Part shown: in pieces, positions 5,813 to 6,472 of the stretch | Numbering within the stretch: the stretch's first letter is position 1 | Layout: each line of letters opens with the position of its first letter | Notes under the pieces: model-generated | Seen by the model: only the letters and a program-made list of their open reading frames with translations | Databases searched by the model: none | What the model was told of the DNA's origin: nothing | Assembly: GCA_050114795.1 (NCBI GenBank) | Contig: JASFRS010000143.1 | Coordinates: forward strand, 1 to 6,472 | Length of the DNA: 6,472 nucleotides | Reading direction: 5' to 3' | Source of the DNA: JASFRS01 sp050114795 | GTDB taxonomy: Bacteria; Pseudomonadota; Alphaproteobacteria; Sphingomonadales; CAKZYD01 | Made by a program: the position numbers and the translations under genes

Positions 5813-5883
5813 GTTTTTTCAACCATAAACCAAGCTGGTTAAAAAAACCTTCTGCATTTTATTTTGGAAACGTTAATGATAGC

Positions 5884-6462
5884 TCAAAAACTGCTGTCAC
5901 GATAGAAAATATGATGGCCGACCTTTACCCGACGGTCCAATTTGGACATCCAATAAGGGTGGACTTCAACCGCATGATAATGGGTCGATGCGTCACTCAA
6001 ATCGGCCCAACTGTTATTAAGCGCGATATTGGCAATAGTTCGCGCTATAGCCCAGGCCTGTTTGTTGTGAGGGTTGTCACTACGCCCGTCACAGGCGAAA
6101 GAGAACTGGCAACGAAAGGGCAGGTGTTCATTTTGAAAGACGACACCGCAGATGCTGTTTGGGTAACGGTGATCATCAACCCGATTTAAGACGACTTGTG
6201 CAACGGCCAACTGGCCTTCGAGGTTTTCAGACCGGGCTTCAAAATAAATTGCCTGAGCTAAACAGCGCTCTTCACCAGAGACTTGTTTGTTCATTTCTGG
6301 CAGAGATGCGTAAACCAAATCCTCAAGGCGGTTAAATTCGGGCGCTTCGATAGTTTCTTCCATCACAACCTCCAGCAGGGCAGCGATTTCCGGTTCCACC
6401 ACATCTGTTTCGACCCATTTGGGCGCAACCAACAACGGCAGGGCGAGGACTGCCCATTTCAT
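5884..6462 (-). CDS. SleB-type cell wall hydrolase (Hydrolase_2 domain), possibly 5'-incomplete
   Basis: The protein resembles the cell wall hydrolase family named after the spore-cortex lytic enzyme SleB; in non-sporulating proteobacteria these are envelope peptidoglycan hydrolases. The catalytic domain spans about residues 65-190: CLAQAIYFEARSE with the conserved acidic Glu75, then EGQLAVAQVVLNRV (82-95). CQFSFACDG (118-126), THYHAVEVHPYW (160-171) and GHHIFYR (182-188) follow. Cys67, Cys105, Cys118 and Cys124 could form periplasmic disulfides. From the ATG at 6462 it has 192 residues and starts MKWAVLALPLLVAP, a short hydrophobic stretch that could be a signal or anchor but lacks a clear AxA cleavage site. 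An acidic linker follows (18-50). The frame remains open to the window edge, with no start codon in the last ten bases, so a start further upstream is possible. It is co-directional with the Hpt gene. Confidence 0.85.
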   Translation of the reverse strand: MKWAVLALPLLVAPKWVETDVVEPEIAALLEVVMEETIEAPEFNRLEDLVYASLPEMNKQVSGEERCLAQAIYFEARSENLEGQLAVAQVVLNRVDDHRYPNSICGVVFQNEHLPFRCQFSFACDGRSDNPHNKQAWAIARTIANIALNNSWADLSDASTHYHAVEVHPYWMSKLDRRVKVGHHIFYRDSSF

Positions 6463-6472
6463 GTGATGCTGT

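Noticed and set aside
5828..5840. AACCA-AGC-TGGTT repeat next to a run of seven A's
   Set aside because: A hydrolase-gene terminator on the minus strand would need the T-run after the stem, but here it comes before it; the five-base arms are short.
1..6472. CRISPR array, insertion sequence, toxin-antitoxin or phage defence genes
   Set aside because: No direct-repeat series, transposase motif, terminal repeats or defence-type domains are visible; nearly all sequence is covered by conserved housekeeping-type genes.

Overview
The window carries eight protein-coding genes and no RNA genes, mobile elements or CRISPR arrays. Gene content points to an alphaproteobacterium of moderate GC. The evidence is an MmcB-family protein, a DUF2244 membrane protein next to nth, a SleB-type cell wall hydrolase, a small Hpt protein of alphaproteobacterial type, and a GTTC-N7-GTTC LexA box, the form of SOS operator used in that class. 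I cannot name the genus.

Layout. Positions 2-571 (+) hold the C-terminal two thirds of a 3-hydroxybutyryl-CoA dehydrogenase whose start lies outside the window. A 206-base gap (572-777) with two inverted repeats and a weak promoter candidate leads into korA (778-2664) and korB (2668-3684). These two genes form a tightly coupled pair encoding a ferredoxin-linked 2-oxoacid (probably 2-oxoglutarate) oxidoreductase. A strong hairpin at 3701-3729 probably terminates korAB, and it lies inside the 3' end of the convergent DUF2244 gene (3688-4170, -). DUF2244 and nth (4250-4885, +) are divergent across about 80 bases. nth converges with and overlaps mmcB (4863-5333, -) by 23 bases. Upstream of mmcB on the minus strand come an Hpt phosphotransfer gene (5377-5754, -) and a SleB-family cell wall hydrolase (5884-6462, -, possibly incomplete at its 5' end).

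How the genes relate. The left half is central carbon metabolism: a CoA-ester dehydrogenase of short-chain acyl-CoA or polyhydroxybutyrate turnover, and a reversible 2-oxoacid:ferredoxin oxidoreductase that can feed electrons to ferredoxin. The middle holds two DNA repair genes back to back: Nth for oxidised pyrimidines, and MmcB, linked to mitomycin C resistance. The right end holds a phosphorelay component and a peptidoglycan hydrolase.

I see no wholly new system here. The best sequence-level signals are the LexA box immediately upstream of mmcB, the terminator embedded in a convergent gene, and several palindromes in the short intergenic regions.
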